NCBI GenBank assembly: GCA_002633025.1
Contig: NMRB01000176.1
Coordinates: 365,904-429,903, forward strand
DNA from: Notospermus geniculatus
Lineage: Eukaryota; Nemertea; Pilidiophora; Heteronemertea; Lineidae
Reading direction: 5' to 3'
Length of the DNA: 64,000 bases
Shown: positions 1-11,878 of the stretch, one piece after another
Layout of the letters: each line of letters opens with the position of its first letter
How positions within the stretch are numbered: the stretch's first letter is position 1
Position numbers and translations under genes: made by a program
Notes under the pieces: model-generated
What the model was told of the DNA's origin: nothing
Database searches by the model: none
Seen by the model: the letters and a program-made list of their open reading frames with translations, nothing else

Positions 1-644
1 CCCCCCCCCCCCCCAATATACCAAAGGTAAAAATCCCGAATGGGAAAAATCCCGATTGGGAAAGTAGGTAAAAATCAACAATTGATGCTCTTCCTTAAAT
101 ACAAAGTTTCGAATATATTTTTCCACTTTTGTACTCAACGATTTTGGGAGATGTTTACCTACCTTCCCAATTAGGGATTTTCAACTTTGGGGATCCTTAC
201 CTTGGGATTTTTACCTGCTTCATTTGACAGAAAGATCCCCCTCTTTTCTTACAGTCACAAACGCTCATCTCTTTCTCCATTGGTGTAAGTAGTAAAAGAC
301 CACATCTTTATTAGAAATTCATGCAGATTAAGCTTGCTTGTATTGTAGACTCCTTCCTTATTTTTTTAATGTATAATAGTGGTAAATACTTACATGTATA
401 TATAAATGTATAAGATGATTCACCTGATTAACGATGCTTAAAATCCCATAGCTGGATTTGTTCACAAAACTATCTATCTCTGCATATATACATCCATTAC
501 ATTGGTTGATATACTTGTACATTACTTTCTCGTTCTTTCCATTTTTATGATGTTCTTATCGCATATTTTTCTTACAGTGTCTCTCCATGCATTGGAATAC
601 GGTATGTTTAAACATCGTTTCGCTTCCCCAAAAGTAGAATTATA

Positions 645-1137
645 GTGAGGTTTCGCAAATCTAACGAAACAAGAAGTACGAAATCCGAAATTGTACTTAA
701 TTTCGATGATCTAATGTATTTCAGGAGATGGTTGGTATCACAAATATCGCCTAATGCAGGAGCGTCTTTTAGCGACTGAGTCGGGTGTGCATTAAACTTT
801 GAAATTTATCTTTCGTTTCCACTTCGTAGGAAATTAAAAATTCAAGATGCGCCAAATCTTTCTGGGTCTTACATGATATGCTACATGTATAAGACCCCCT
901 TGTAGTACCAACCATCTCGTGAAATACATTATGTCGTGGAAATGAAGGCCAATTTCGTTATTTCATACTGAGTTTCAGATTGTAAACTTCCAGCCTGAAG
1001 AAGACCCCGGTTGGGGTCGAAAATTCGCAAATTTCTGGAAATTGACTTTATATTTATCATCATATTGTGTGTCGATTTTTGTGTTTGCTTTCTCTTTGGG
1101 TCATACTTCGTGTATCGTTAGATTTGCGAAACCTCAC
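645..1137. mobile_element. Foldback MITE, copy 1 (interrupted)
   Basis: Inverted ends GTGAGGTTTCGCAAATC and GATTTGCGAAACCTCAC bound arms of roughly 95 bases. No coding capacity is visible. The copy in the duplicate (8805-9153) is 349 bases; this one is longer because a second fragment has inserted at 969. Confidence 0.75.
969..1101 (+). mobile_element. Insert with hammerhead-like core and Penelope-like tail
   Basis: This 133-base insertion is absent from the paralogous site near 9121. It is flanked by CATAC on both sides, consistent with a 5-base target duplication. It holds CCTGAAGA, a GACCCC/GGGGTC stem and CGAAA, followed by a T-rich tail containing GTGTCGATTTTTGTG. Related copies lie at 27173, 30435 and 32291. 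Assignment to Penelope-like elements is inference from the terminus only; no reverse transcriptase is present. Confidence 0.6.
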
Positions 1138-2281
1138 CAGTATGACCACTGCACTTAACGAACACAAGTCACTCGTACATCATGGAACACGAAGATTTAC
1201 GATGCGTTAAATGCATATTCAGCTTTACGGCCGAACGTTTTGTATTCATCAGTTAAAACACCTGTTTTGCTTAAAATGTGGAAACGAAAAAAATATTCCA
1301 TATTTGTATTAGGCTTAGTTTCAACACCACTTTCATTTTTTTAATGTAAATTCATAATTTCCTATGAATACCAAATAACCAACAGCAACTGTACTAAAAG
1401 GACACCTGTGCAAAACACTTCTAGGAATAACTGGTATATTTTAAGATGTTTATTGACTTGTTTTCAGGAATCAAATACTCTTACAGACCCATTCAACAAT
1501 AAAATGGATAATGAGTAGCCATTATTTTTATTTGACAAAGATGAGCGCGCACGCACGCCACTGGAACGTTTTCAAGCTGCAATGATTGTACGAATGTTCA
1601 AGATGTATTGCGCTGCTGTTCCTGTTTCAACCTATGGACAATAATCGCTATTTACTCTGTTACATCTCCCGATAAATAAATCATGCATTGTGGTCAGCAG
1701 TGATATTTTGTCGAATTACGTACTGAACTGAAATGTCACAAACTCAGAGCAATAAATAACGATAGTTATACCGCATGGGTATGGTTTCATGAGTTTGCCA
1801 CATTTTATCAAAAGAAAGTTACCGTTTATTTTCATTTTCGTAACACGGTTTCGAGAGTATGGGCAGATAGCCTCGACGCCGGTCACATGGTTCCTGCAGA
1901 CCTACATGTATTTGCACAGATTAATTCCCTGTCTGGTCAGCGCATTTACAATCACTCACACCAAATGAGCTGTCTCATGATCTACCGGTGGCTTCTGCAA
2001 CTGGCCGCAGTCTGGACTTTGTCCCCCAAGGTGAGTTTGTTGCTCTTGGGCTGTTGTCGAACAAAGTATTACTCGCATAATACAAATACAAATGCTAATC
2101 CCAGGTACATGTATGGAATGTAATGGAATGCATGATAAATTTTAAATCGGTAAGTTCACCAACAGGCAATGAATAGTAACAAATGTTTCTGATAGAAGTA
2201 ATGCATACTAAGTTGTAATACTTTAAAAAAAATGTATATTAGATTTATTGATACAGTAACTCATCTACACGAATGCGTTTT

Positions 2282-2407
2282 CATTATAAGAGAATCAAAT
2301 AGAAGCGCTGGCCTCATTCGCACATCGAGCTGAGAGGTGCGAAGACACAAAGACGAAGGCAGTGATTAATTCACTGTGTCCAGTCTCATTGGTGATTCTT
2401 TACTAAG
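2282..2407 (+). promoter_or_regulatory. Putative TATA promoter and 5' noncoding exon, copy 1
   Basis: CATTATAAG at 2282 is followed by about 70 bases that are conserved with the region upstream of gene 3 (27950-28025), including ATTCGCACATCG and AAAGACGAAG. In gene 3 the block ends at a clean donor, AAG|GTAAGG. Here the aligned position reads GCAGTG, so either a weak GC donor is used or the exon runs on to TACTAAG|GTAGGG at 2407. The coding exons begin just after a CTAG 3' splice site, which supports an upstream noncoding exon. Confidence 0.5.
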
Positions 2408-2478
2408 GTAGGGTAGCCCATCTTTTGTTTCTCGTCCCGTTCCAAATATATCGTTCAGTGATTGCAGGCTTAAATGTG

Positions 2479-2967
2479 CACTGGTGGACAGAAATATTAG
2501 GACACTTTCAAAATTCTGAGTCATTTTCCTCTTTGGCTTTCCTTGTGTTTCTAACCACTAGTTATTTTTCTTATTAAACAGAAAATTTTTACCTTGGCAA
2601 GTGGGTTATATAATCCCATGAGATTGTCCATGCCAAAGGTTATTGAAATGGGGTTGCTGATATATGAATAACAAAGACAATCATGATGCGCTTCATCCAT
2701 ACATGTACTTCTCCCCACCAATACCTTAAGCCTTTGAATTAGATAGGCTTGAATGGCACCCATCATAATTATCTTTGTTGCCCATGGATCAGCAACCCGT
2801 TGTCTATAAACGTTTGTATGGACAGTCAGAGGGGATTATATAACCCACTTGCAAAAGGTAAAAATGTTCTGATTAATAAGAATCATAGTGGTTAGAGACA
2901 AAAGGAAGGCATAAGAGGAAAATGACTTAGAATTTTGAAAATATCCTAATATTTCTGTCCACCAGTG
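2479..2967. mobile_element. Tc1/mariner-like non-autonomous element, copy 1
   Basis: The ends are CACTGGTGGACAGAAATAT inverted, with arms of about 170 bases that are imperfect inside. The right flank is TA and the left flank is TG, so one side of a TA target duplication may have mutated. The terminus resembles known Tc1-type ends. No transposase is visible. The same element sits at 10501-10989 in the duplicate. Confidence 0.7.
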
Positions 2968-3470
2968 TATGTTCATATCCAGGGGCTAAAAATTTCAGAA
3001 TGATGTTCGATATCAGAAAGTACGCCCGCGCTCGGCCCTTGCGTTCCATTCCATGTCACATAGTTATAATCCAATAAACATGATACATGTAAACGCTAAC
3101 ATTGTTGTCGGAAAATTGAAGTTTCACGAAACGGCGGCGGTGATGACGCCTGAGCCACCAAAGCCGCAAGTGACAGTTGAACCGACGCTGCCATAAAGAT
3201 ACTCGTATCGGTATCTGCTGATTGGCTGATACGCGTCGAGCATGTCAAGAGGCACAGACCGCTATGGTCATCCGCCACTTTGGCCCAAAAGTGGTCCAGA
3301 AAGGGGATCAGTGATTGGTTGGCTTGTTTGGCGCCAATCCTCGCGATGCTTATTTTTTTCATCTTCTGAGAATCGCGTGAACCGAAGCAGTTTCGGAGCT
3401 AGGGGGGGGGGGCAGTTTGAAAATGCGGTGGGCGTTTGATTCAAACGTTAGCAAGGTCTACATGTACATA

Positions 3471-4023
3471 CATAGTCAAAAGTAAATAGACAGCTACTAA
3501 ATTCAATATTTCCTAATATAGCAGCGAGGCACAATTTTTCTTTTTATTTCCATTGATAACAATTGCTTTGGCACCTTCTTACACCAAAATTATCTTGCTG
3601 TCCTTTTAACTGATTTTTTGGTGAAAGTTTGAATTTTCATCAAAAAAAGTGATTTTTTATTCGGGATTTGTTGGTGATCGCACATGCCATCTTGAAGCAC
3701 ATTTGTTTCTGAGTAGAATTTAGCTTTCGGATCCCATGGATCTGTAGGGGGGACAAAGTTACAGAGGGACTTTTGCACTGATTTTGTTCGGTTAGCCAAG
3801 TTCGATCTTCCACGTGCTCTTCCGTATTTCATACCGACCAAGTGTTGAATACTTCAGCAGTTCTCCGTCACCAAAAAGTTACAAACTGTATACCTGGGTC
3901 ATTTCGGTGGAAAGAGGTGCCGAAGCAGTTGTTATGAGTGAGTATAAAAGGAAAAATGCGTTTCATTAATATTAAAAGAAATATTGAATTTAGTAGCTGT
4001 CTATTTACTTTTGACTAAGGGTG
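3471..4023 (-). mobile_element. TA-flanked TIR element, short copy
   Basis: The inverted ends share AGTCAAAAGTAAATAGACAG and about 20 further bases. The element is absent from the duplicate at 11480. It is a 553-base relative, in opposite orientation, of the 1041-base element in gene 3 (34275-35315). Both contain a remnant reading frame with a KYGRARGRSNLANRTKS segment and FVPPTDPWDPKA, which I do not recognise. The left tip has lost a few bases. Confidence 0.75.
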
Positions 4024-4163
4024 CACATACTTCAACTACAAGTATACAATCACAGTCTTGTACGAAAGTGATGAAAGGTTGACATGCAGATTTGTAACTT
4101 TCATTTCCACTGGGTTGAAAGGTTTTAGGCTACTTCGCTGAGAATAAAATACGAGACCAAAAT

Positions 4164-4386
4164 CAGGGCCGGATCCAGGGTTTAGAAATGGGGGGGGGCA
4201 CACCCCCGAGGGCGAAGCCCTCATTTGGCGCGCACCGCAGGTGCGTGCACACGAAGGGCCCCCAGAAAAATTTGAAAAATCAAAGCTCTGAGATGCGATT
4301 TCCCAGCATCTTAGACATGAAATACAAGACGATTTAAAAAAATGCAGTAAAAAAATCATTGCCCTCAAAAAATAGGGGGGGGGGGG
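4164..4386. mobile_element. CAGGGCCGGATCC foldback element, truncated by N
   Basis: The left end CAGGGCCGGATCCAGG matches the complete copy at 11637-11878. The G run before 4387 and the single N replace its right end and roughly 1 kb of following sequence that is present in the duplicate. Confidence 0.6.
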
Positions 4387-4734
4387 NTTGCATAAGTCCA
4401 CTTCACATCTCTTCTACTCAAACCTAAATTCTTCGAGCAGCATTTTAGGATCTGACGGACTTTATGCTGAAGTCCTGTTTTTACATGGTAATAAGTAATA
4501 CTGGTATACAGTGTGGCATAAAAAGGTGAACACGACTTTTTCTGGGACCTATTTACTGGCAAAAGAGTGGAAATAACAGAGGTGGTCTAATAATTTTTTC
4601 CAGAACTGTATGTCGAAGTGCACTTTGACATCATGGTCAACTTAAAATGATGCATTTTGAGTGTTAAATGCTCCCATATGATGTGGTGACATAACTACCG
4701 ACATACAGCAACTGTATTATTTTCATTTTTCTAG

Positions 4735-6445
4735 AATAACACGATGGGGAAAATAACGATCGTCGCACTGCTAGCGGTCGTTATTTCCCTAAATGTGATT
4801 GGAAGCGACGGTGTCTCTCCTCCCATATTTCGTACATGTAAGTAGTCCTTCATTTCAGAATTTTCAGTAGTTCATTTGCTGATATGAAATGCGTGATATG
4901 ATCGATTCCACTAAAAAATAGAACTTGACCATGTGAAGAAGTAAAAATTATAAACCAATGTCTTCGAAAACATTCTCATGCAGCAACAGTCGCGTCCTGT
5001 GCAATCATGCGCATGCCGATGGCAGTTTCGTAAAGATTGTTCTCGGGAAATTAACTGCAAAGCGTTAATTGAATTCCCTCCAACTTCGATGAGAAAGGAA
5101 GTGATGTGGGTATACCATCAGAAAATAACTCGTAACCGGGCTCAGTCAGAATTTTAGCCTCTAAAACATATGCATACCGAATGTATACGATTATCGTCAC
5201 AGCGACCACTCCAATAAACATTTTCGGCCATTTTCTTTAAGTGGGCAAGGGCGGATATCAATTTGGTCAGCGCCAAGGACAAAACGTTGGTTTCAAATTC
5301 GGACAACCAAAAGAACAGAGAGTGGGCTTCAAATTCGAACACGGCTACGGACAAAAAGGCTTCGGCTATGGAAACAAAGTTGGTTTCAAATTCGGGACCC
5401 GCCAAGGACACAGAGTTGGTTCCAAATTAGGACACAAAGTTGGTTTCCGCTTCGGACACAGAGTTGGCTTCAAATTTGGACATAAACACCGACATGGGGT
5501 GCACTGGTGGTTCAAACATCATAAACATGGACGCCGTGCCTGGGTTATGTGGCGTAAATTTCACAGACGCCACAAACACCGTAAATTACAGTGGTGGCTG
5601 AGACATCATAAAGTCGGGCGAAAAGCCTGGGGCTGGTGGCGCAGACATCATAAACATCATAGGCACGGACACAAACATGGTGTGAACTGGTGGTTCAGAC
5701 ATCATAAACATGGACGACGTGCCTGGGCTATGTGGCTGAAATTTCACAGACGACACAGACACCGTACTGTTCACTGGTGGCTGAGACATCATAAAGTCGG
5801 ACGAAAAGCCTGGGGCTGGTGGCTCAGACGTCACAGACATCACAGGCACGGACACAGACATGGGGTGCACTGGTGGTTCAGACATCATAAACGTGGACGT
5901 CGTGCTTGGGCTATGTGGCTTAAATTTCACAGACGCCACAGACACCGTACTGTACACTGGTGGCTAAGACATCATAAAGTCGGACGTAAAGCCTGGGGCT
6001 GGTGGCTCAGACGTCACAGACACCATAGACATCACAGGCACGGACACAGACATGGGGTGCACTGGTGGTTCAGACATCATAAACATGGGCGCCGTGCCTG
6101 GGCTATGTGGCTTAAATTTCACAGACGCCACAAACACCGTAAATTACAGTGGTGGCTGAGACATCATAAAGTCGGGCGAAAAGCCTGGGGCCGGTGGCGC
6201 AGACATCATAAACATCATAGGCACGGACACAAACATGGTGTGAACTGGTGGTTCAGACATCATAAACATGGACGACGTGCATGGGCTATGTGGCTGAAAT
6301 TTCACAGACGACACAGACACCGTACTGTTCACTGGTGGCTGAGACATCATAAAGTCGGACGAAAAGCCTGGGGCTGGTGGCTCAGACGTCACAGACATCA
6401 CAGGCACGGACGCAGACATGGGGTGCACTGGTGGTTCAGACATCA
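4735..6445 (+). pseudogene. Truncated first copy of the His/Arg/Trp-rich secreted repeat gene
   Basis: The coding part of exon 1 is 4744-4837 and follows a CTAG acceptor. It encodes MGKITIVALLAVVISLNV, a signal peptide with a hydrophobic core from about residue 5 to 19, and ends at T|GTAAGT. Exon 2 starts at 5242 after TTTCTTTAAG and is in phase. It encodes the VGFKFG-rich region and just over two 186-residue repeat units. The sequence is identical, or nearly so, to 13299-15000 (offset 8555) until 6445, where it breaks inside a repeat into unrelated DNA. The frame runs on to 6623 without known content. No downstream exons follow before the next copy. It is either a truncated paralogue or the collapsed end of a haplotype. 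Confidence 0.75.
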
Positions 6446-6922
6446 ATTCAATATGGTGGCGGTGATTTTTCCTCCGGGACTAAATCCCAAACCCAAGTCT
6501 CGCAATATCTCGCGGGATTTGGTCCCGGTGTTCCGGTTGAGAAAGACCATGTCAAAATTTCAGACTAAAAGGAAGGACATGAAGTGCATAAGTCCACTTC
6601 ACATCTCTTCTACTCAAACCTAAATTCTTCGAGCAGCATTTTAGGATCTGACGGACTTTATGCTGAAGTCCTGTTTTTGCATGGTAATAAGTAATACTGG
6701 TTTACAGTGTGGCATAAAAAGGTGAACACGACTTTTCTGGGACCTATTTAGTGGCAAAAGAGTGGAAATAACCGAGGTGAGTCTAATAATTTTTTTCCAG
6801 AACTGTATGTCGAAGTGCACTGTGACATCATGGTCAACTTAAAAATGATGAATTTTGATTGTTAAATGCTCCCATATGATGTGATGACATAACTTACCGA
6901 CACATTATTTTCATTTTTCTAG

Positions 6923-7728
6923 AAAAACACGATGGGGAAAATAACGATCGTCGCACTGTTAGCGGTCGTTATTTCCCTAAATGTGATTGGAAGCGACGGT
7001 GTCTCTCCTCCCATATTTCGTACATGTAAGTAGTCCTTCATTTCAGAATTTTCAGTAGTTCATTTGCTGATATGAGATGCGTGATATGATCGATTCCACT
7101 AAAAAATAGAACTTGACCATGTGAAGAAGTAAAACTTATAAACCAATGTCTTCGAAAATATTCTCATGCAGCAACAGTAGCGTCCTGTGCAATCATGCAC
7201 ATGCCGATGGCAGTTTCGTAAAGATTGTTCTCGGGAAATTAACTGCAAAGCGTTAATTGAATTCCCTCCAACTTCGATGAGAAAGGAAGTGATGTGGGTA
7301 TACCATCAGAAAATAACTCGTAACCGGGCTCAGTCAGAATTTTAGCCTCTAAAAACATATTCATACCGAATGTATACGATTATCGTCACAGCGACCACTC
7401 CAATAAACATTTTCGGCCATTTTCTTTAAGGGGGCAAGGGCGGATATCAATTTGGTCAGCGCCAAGGACAAAACGTTGGTTTCAGATTCGGACAACCAAA
7501 AGAACAGAGAGTGGGCTTCAAATTCGAACACGGCTACGGACAAAAAGGCTTCGGCTATGGAAACAAAGTTGGTTTCAAATTCGGGACCCGCCAAGGACAC
7601 AGATTTGGTTCCAAATTCGGACACAAAGTTGGTTTCCGCTTCGGACACAGAGTTGGCTTCAAATTTGGACATAAACACCGACATGGGGTGCACTGGTGGT
7701 TCAAACATCATAAACATGGACGCCGTAG
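6923..7728 (+). pseudogene. Second truncated copy of the secreted repeat gene (exon 1 and start of exon 2)
   Basis: Exon 1 coding is 6932-7025 (94 bases, same phase-1 donor). Exon 2 begins at 7431 after TTTCTTTAAG. The first exon-2 codon differs from the other copies (Trp rather than Leu across the junction). It encodes the VGFKFG-rich region and the beginning of the first HWW module, then stops at 7728, where upstream-flank block A2 begins. It lacks its own A block, so it probably has no promoter. It is more diverged from gene 2 than the copy at 4735. Confidence 0.75.
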
Positions 7729-8148
7729 AATGGGAAAAATCCCAATTGGGAAAGTAGGTAAAAATCAACAATTGATGCTCTTCCTTAAATACAAAGTTTC
7801 GAATATATTTTTCCACTTTTGTACTCAACGATTTTGGGAGATGTTTACCTATCTTCCCAATTAGGGATTTTCAACTTTGGGGATACTTACCTCCTTGGGA
7901 TGTTTACCTCCTTCATTTGACAGAAAGATCCCCTCTTTTCTTACAGTCACAAACGCTCATCTCTTTCTACATTGGTGTAAGTAGTAAAATACCACATCTT
8001 TATTAGAAATTCATGCAGATTAAGCTTGCTTGTATTGTAGACTCCTTCCTTATGTACAAATGTATAAGATGATTCACCTGATTAACTGGCCGACTATGCT
8101 TAGAATCCCATAGCTGGATTTGTTCACAAACCTATCTATCTCTACATA

Positions 8149-8636
8149 CTCTAAATCCTCAGATTTATGGGTACACATCGAATATTCAAGCCGACGGATA
8201 GACCACGCCCCCTGAGTCGCAATATAAAAGGGTTACGTAGGTGTATTCAGAGGCATGGCCAATGGGCTTGTTCCGCGCACTACGACCGTGGCAGAATGAC
8301 GTCCGGCCGACTTCAGTATGGTCAATTTCAAGGTCTCCGCGTTCGATTACGATACGATCAGCTTGCGATCGATTCGACTGACGGGTTTTGTGACTTTTAC
8401 ACAGCGGTCACAATAGGCCTTCTCACCCAGTGGGATCAATTTCAAATCCAGACTACGTGTCGATTTCACAACCCGGCAAGCAACAGAGCGAAGTTCCTTC
8501 AGACATTCACAGAGAACCCAACCTTAGCCATTCACGGTGAAGTCCCTTTGTAAAGACATGCATATGAAATAATTGGGCGGTCACGCAAGGTTTTAATGAG
8601 GTGGACACTTGTACCCATAAATCTGAGGATTTAGAG
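8149..8636. mobile_element. 488-bp TA-flanked MITE with 27-bp perfect TIRs
   Basis: The inverted ends begin CTCTAAATCCTCAGATTT and are identical for 27 bases. TA lies on each side (8147-8148 and 8637-8638), and the empty site CATATATACATCC is preserved near 484. TA duplication fits the Tc1/mariner/pogo group. A 128-codon open frame (8167-8550) spans most of the element but has no feature I recognise. A TATAAAAG motif lies near 8223. Confidence 0.85.
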
Positions 8637-8804
8637 TATATACATCCATTACATTGGTTGATATACTTGTACATTACTTTCTCGTTCTTTCCATTTATAT
8701 TAAATGATGTTAACGTTATTATCGCATATTTTTCTTACAGTGTCTCTCCATGCATTGGAATACGGTATGTTTCAACATCATTTCGCTTCCCCAAAAGTAG
8801 AATA

Positions 8805-9153
8805 GTGAGGTTTCGCAAATCTAACGAAACAAGAAGTACGAAATCCGAAATTCTACTTCATTTCCATGATCTAATGTATTTCGGGAGATGGTTGGTATCA
8901 CAAATATCGCCTAATGCAGGAGCGTCTTTTAGCGACTGAGTCAGGGTGTGCATTAAACTTTGAAATTTATCTTTCGTTTCCACTTCGTAGGAAATTAAAA
9001 ATTCAAGATGCGCCAAATCTTTCTGGGTCTTACACGATATGCTATAAGACGCCCTGGTAGTACCAACCATCTCGTGAAATACATTACGTCATGGAAATGA
9101 AGGCCAATTTCGTATTTCATACTTCGTGTATCGTTAGATTTGCGAAACCTCAC
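8805..9153. mobile_element. Foldback MITE, copy 2 (intact)
   Basis: This is the uninterrupted 349-base version of the element at 645-1137, with ends GTGAGGTTTCGCAAATC inverted and long imperfect arms. It carries no gene. Confidence 0.75.
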
Positions 9154-10303
9154 CAGTATAACCACTGCACTTAACGAACACAAGTCACTCGTACATCATG
9201 GAACACGAAGTTTTACGAGGCGTTACATGCATATTCAGCTTTACGGCCGAACGTTTTGTATTCATCAGTTAAAACACCTGCTTTGCTTAAAATGTGGAAG
9301 CGAAAAAAATATTCCATATTTGTAGTAGGCTTAGTTTCAACACCACTTTCATTTTTTTTATGTAAATTCATAATTTCCTATGAATACCAAATAACCAACA
9401 GCAACTGTACTAAAAGGACACCTGTGCAAAACACTTCTACGAATAACTGGTATATTTTAAGATGTTTATTGACTTGTTTTCAGGAATCAAATACTCTTAC
9501 AGACCTATTCAACAATAAAATGGATAATGAGTAGCCATTATTTTTATTTGACAAAGATGAGCGCGCACGCACGCCACTGGAACGTTTTCAAGCTGCAATG
9601 ATTGTACGAATGTTCAAGATGTATTGCGCTGCTGTTCCTATTTCAACCTACATGTATGGACAATAATCGCTATTTACTCTGTTACATCTCCCGATAAATA
9701 AATCATGCATTGTGGTCAGCAGTGATATTTTGTCGAATTACGTACTGAACTGAAATGTCACAAACTCAGAGCAATAAATAACGATAGTTATACCGCATGG
9801 GTATGGTTTCATGAGTTTGCCACATTTTATCAAAAGAAAGTTACCGTTTATTTTCATTTTCGTAACACGGTTTCGAGAGTATGGGCAGATAGCCTCGACG
9901 CCGGTCACATGGTTCCTGCAGACCTACATGTATTTGCACAGATTAATTCCCTGTCTGGTCAGCGCATTTACAATCACTCACACCAAATGAGCTGTCTCAT
10001 GACCTACCGGTGGCTTCTGCAACTGGCCGCAGTCTGGACTTTGTCCCCCAAGGTGAGTTTGTTGCTCTTGGGCTGTTGTCGAACAAAGTATTACTCGCAT
10101 AATACAAATACAAATGCTAATCCCAGGTACATGTATGGAATGTAATGGAATGCATGATAAATTTTAAATCGGTAAGTTCACCAACAGGCAATGAATAGTA
10201 ACAAATGTTTCTGATAGAAGTAATGCATACTAAGTTGTAATACTTTAAAAAAAATGTATATTAGATTTATTGATACAGTAACTCATCTACACGAATGCGT
10301 TTT

Positions 10304-10429
10304 CATTATAAGAGAATCAAATAGAAGCGCTGGCCTCATTCGCACATCGAGCTGAGAGGTGCGAAGACACAAAGACGAAGGCAGTGATTAATTCACTGTG
10401 TCCAGTCTCATTGGTGATTCTTTACTAAG
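10304..10429 (+). promoter_or_regulatory. Putative TATA promoter and 5' noncoding exon of gene 2
   Basis: CATTATAAG at 10304 and the following conserved block match those before gene 3. The donor is uncertain for the same reason as in copy 1 (GCAGTG near 10380, or GTAGGG at 10430). If used, it would splice to the acceptor at 13288-13289, nine bases before the start codon of gene 2. Confidence 0.5.
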
Positions 10430-10500
10430 GTAGGGTAGCCCATCTTTTGTTTCTCGTCCCGTTCCAAATATATCGTTCAGTGATTGCAGGCTTAAATGTG

Positions 10501-10989
10501 CACTGGTGGACAGAAATATTAGGACACTTTCAAAATTCTGAGTCATTTTCCTCTTTGGCTTTCCTTGTGTTTCTAACCACTAGTTATTTTTCTTATTAAA
10601 CAGAAAATTTTTACCTTGGCAAGTGGGTTATATAATCCCATGAGATTGTCCATGCCAAAGGTTATTGAAATGGGGTTGCTGATATATGAATAACAAAGAC
10701 AATCATGATGCGCTTCATCCATACATGTACTTCTCCCCACCAATACCTTAAGCCTTTGAATTAGATAGGCTTGAATGGCACCCATCATAATTATCTTTGT
10801 TGCCCATGGATCAGCAACCCGTTGTCTATAAACGTTTGTATGGACAGTCAGAGGGGATTATATAACCCACTTGCAAAAGGTAAAAATGTTCTGATTAATA
10901 AGAATCATAGTGGTTAGAGACAAAAGGAAGGCATAAGAGGAAAATGACTTAGAATTTTGAAAATATCCTAATATTTCTGTCCACCAGTG
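10501..10989. mobile_element. Tc1/mariner-like non-autonomous element, copy 2
   Basis: Same element as 2479-2967 at the equivalent position of the duplicated block. It predates the duplication. Confidence 0.7.
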
Positions 10990-11636
10990 TATGTTCATAT
11001 CCAGGGGCTAAAAATTTCAGAATGATGTTCGATATCAGAAAGTACGCCCGCGCTCGGCCCTTGCGTTCCATTCCATGTCACATAGTTATAATCCAATAAA
11101 CATGATACATGTAAACGCTAACATTGTTGTCGGAAAATTGAAGTTTCACGAAACGGCGGCGGTGATGACGCCTGAGCCACCAAAGCCGCAAGTGACAGTT
11201 GAACCGACGCTGCCATAAAGATACTCGTATCGGTATCTGCTGATTGGCTGATACGCGTCGAGCATGTCAAGAGGCACAGACCGCTATGGTCATCCGCCAC
11301 TTTGGCCCAAAAGTGGTCCAGAAAGGGGATCAGTGATTGGTTGGCTTGTTTGGCGCCAATCCTCGCGATGCTTATTTTTTTCATCTTCTGAGAATCGCGT
11401 GAACCGAAGCAGTTTCGGAGCTAGGGGGGGGGGGCAGTTTGAAAATGCGGTGGGCGTTTGATTCAAACGTTAGCAAGGTCTACATGTACATACTTCAACT
11501 ACAGGTATACAATCACAGTCTTGTACGAAAGTGATGAAAGGTTGACATGCAGATTTGTAACTTTCATTTCCACTGGGTTGAAAGGTTTTAGGCTACTTCG
11601 CTGAGAATAAAATACGAGACCAAAATCAGGGCCGGA

Positions 11637-11878
11637 TCCAGGGTTTAGAAATGGGGGGGGGGGCACACCCCCGAGGGCGAAGCCCTCATTTGGCGCGCAC
11701 CTCAGGTGCGTGCACACGAAGGGCCCCCAGAAAAATTTGAAAAATCAAAGTTCCGAGATGCGATTTCCCAGCATCTTACACATGAAATACAAGACGATTT
11801 AAAAAAAATGCAGTAAAAAAATCATTGCCCCTCAAAAAATAGGGGGGGGGGCATGTGCCCCCTCTAAATCCGGGCCTG
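11637..11878. mobile_element. CAGGGCCGGATCC foldback element, complete
   Basis: The left end CAGGGCCGGATCCAGG pairs with a right end whose complement begins CAGGCCCGGATTTAGA. G/C homopolymers lie just inside both ends. AAAAT flanks it loosely on both sides. It is possibly hAT-type, but the duplication is too short to be sure. Confidence 0.55.

Larger units (their letters stand above)
38..4386 (+). repeat. Upstream flank block, copy A1 of a segmental duplication
   Basis: This block is nearly identical to 7730-11870; landmarks at 1887, 2551 and 3096 recur exactly 8022 bases downstream. It carries the putative promoter and 5' noncoding exon of the repeat-protein family. Copy A1 differs from A2 by a 133-base insertion at 969, by a 553-base element at 3471, and by lacking the 488-base element found at 8149. 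It stops at a single N (4387) inside a G run, where A2 continues for about another 1 kb. Tandem duplication and two haplotypes placed in series both explain it. The window opens with a run of 14 C, which looks like a contig edge. Confidence 0.9.
7730..11870 (+). repeat. Upstream flank block, copy A2 of a segmental duplication
   Basis: This is the counterpart of 38-4386 and directly precedes gene 2. It carries the 488-base element at 8149 that A1 lacks, and lacks the A1 inserts at 969 and 3471. The reciprocal presence and absence gives three clean empty sites. Confidence 0.9.

Noticed and set aside
1887-2123. A 78-codon frame present in both flank copies (also 9909-10145)
   Set aside because: It is conserved only because the flank is duplicated; no other evidence of coding, and it lies just upstream of the putative promoter.
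8167-8553. A 128-codon frame taken as a host gene
   Set aside because: It lies wholly within a TA-flanked transposable element and is missing from the duplicate flank; kept only as a curiosity of the element.
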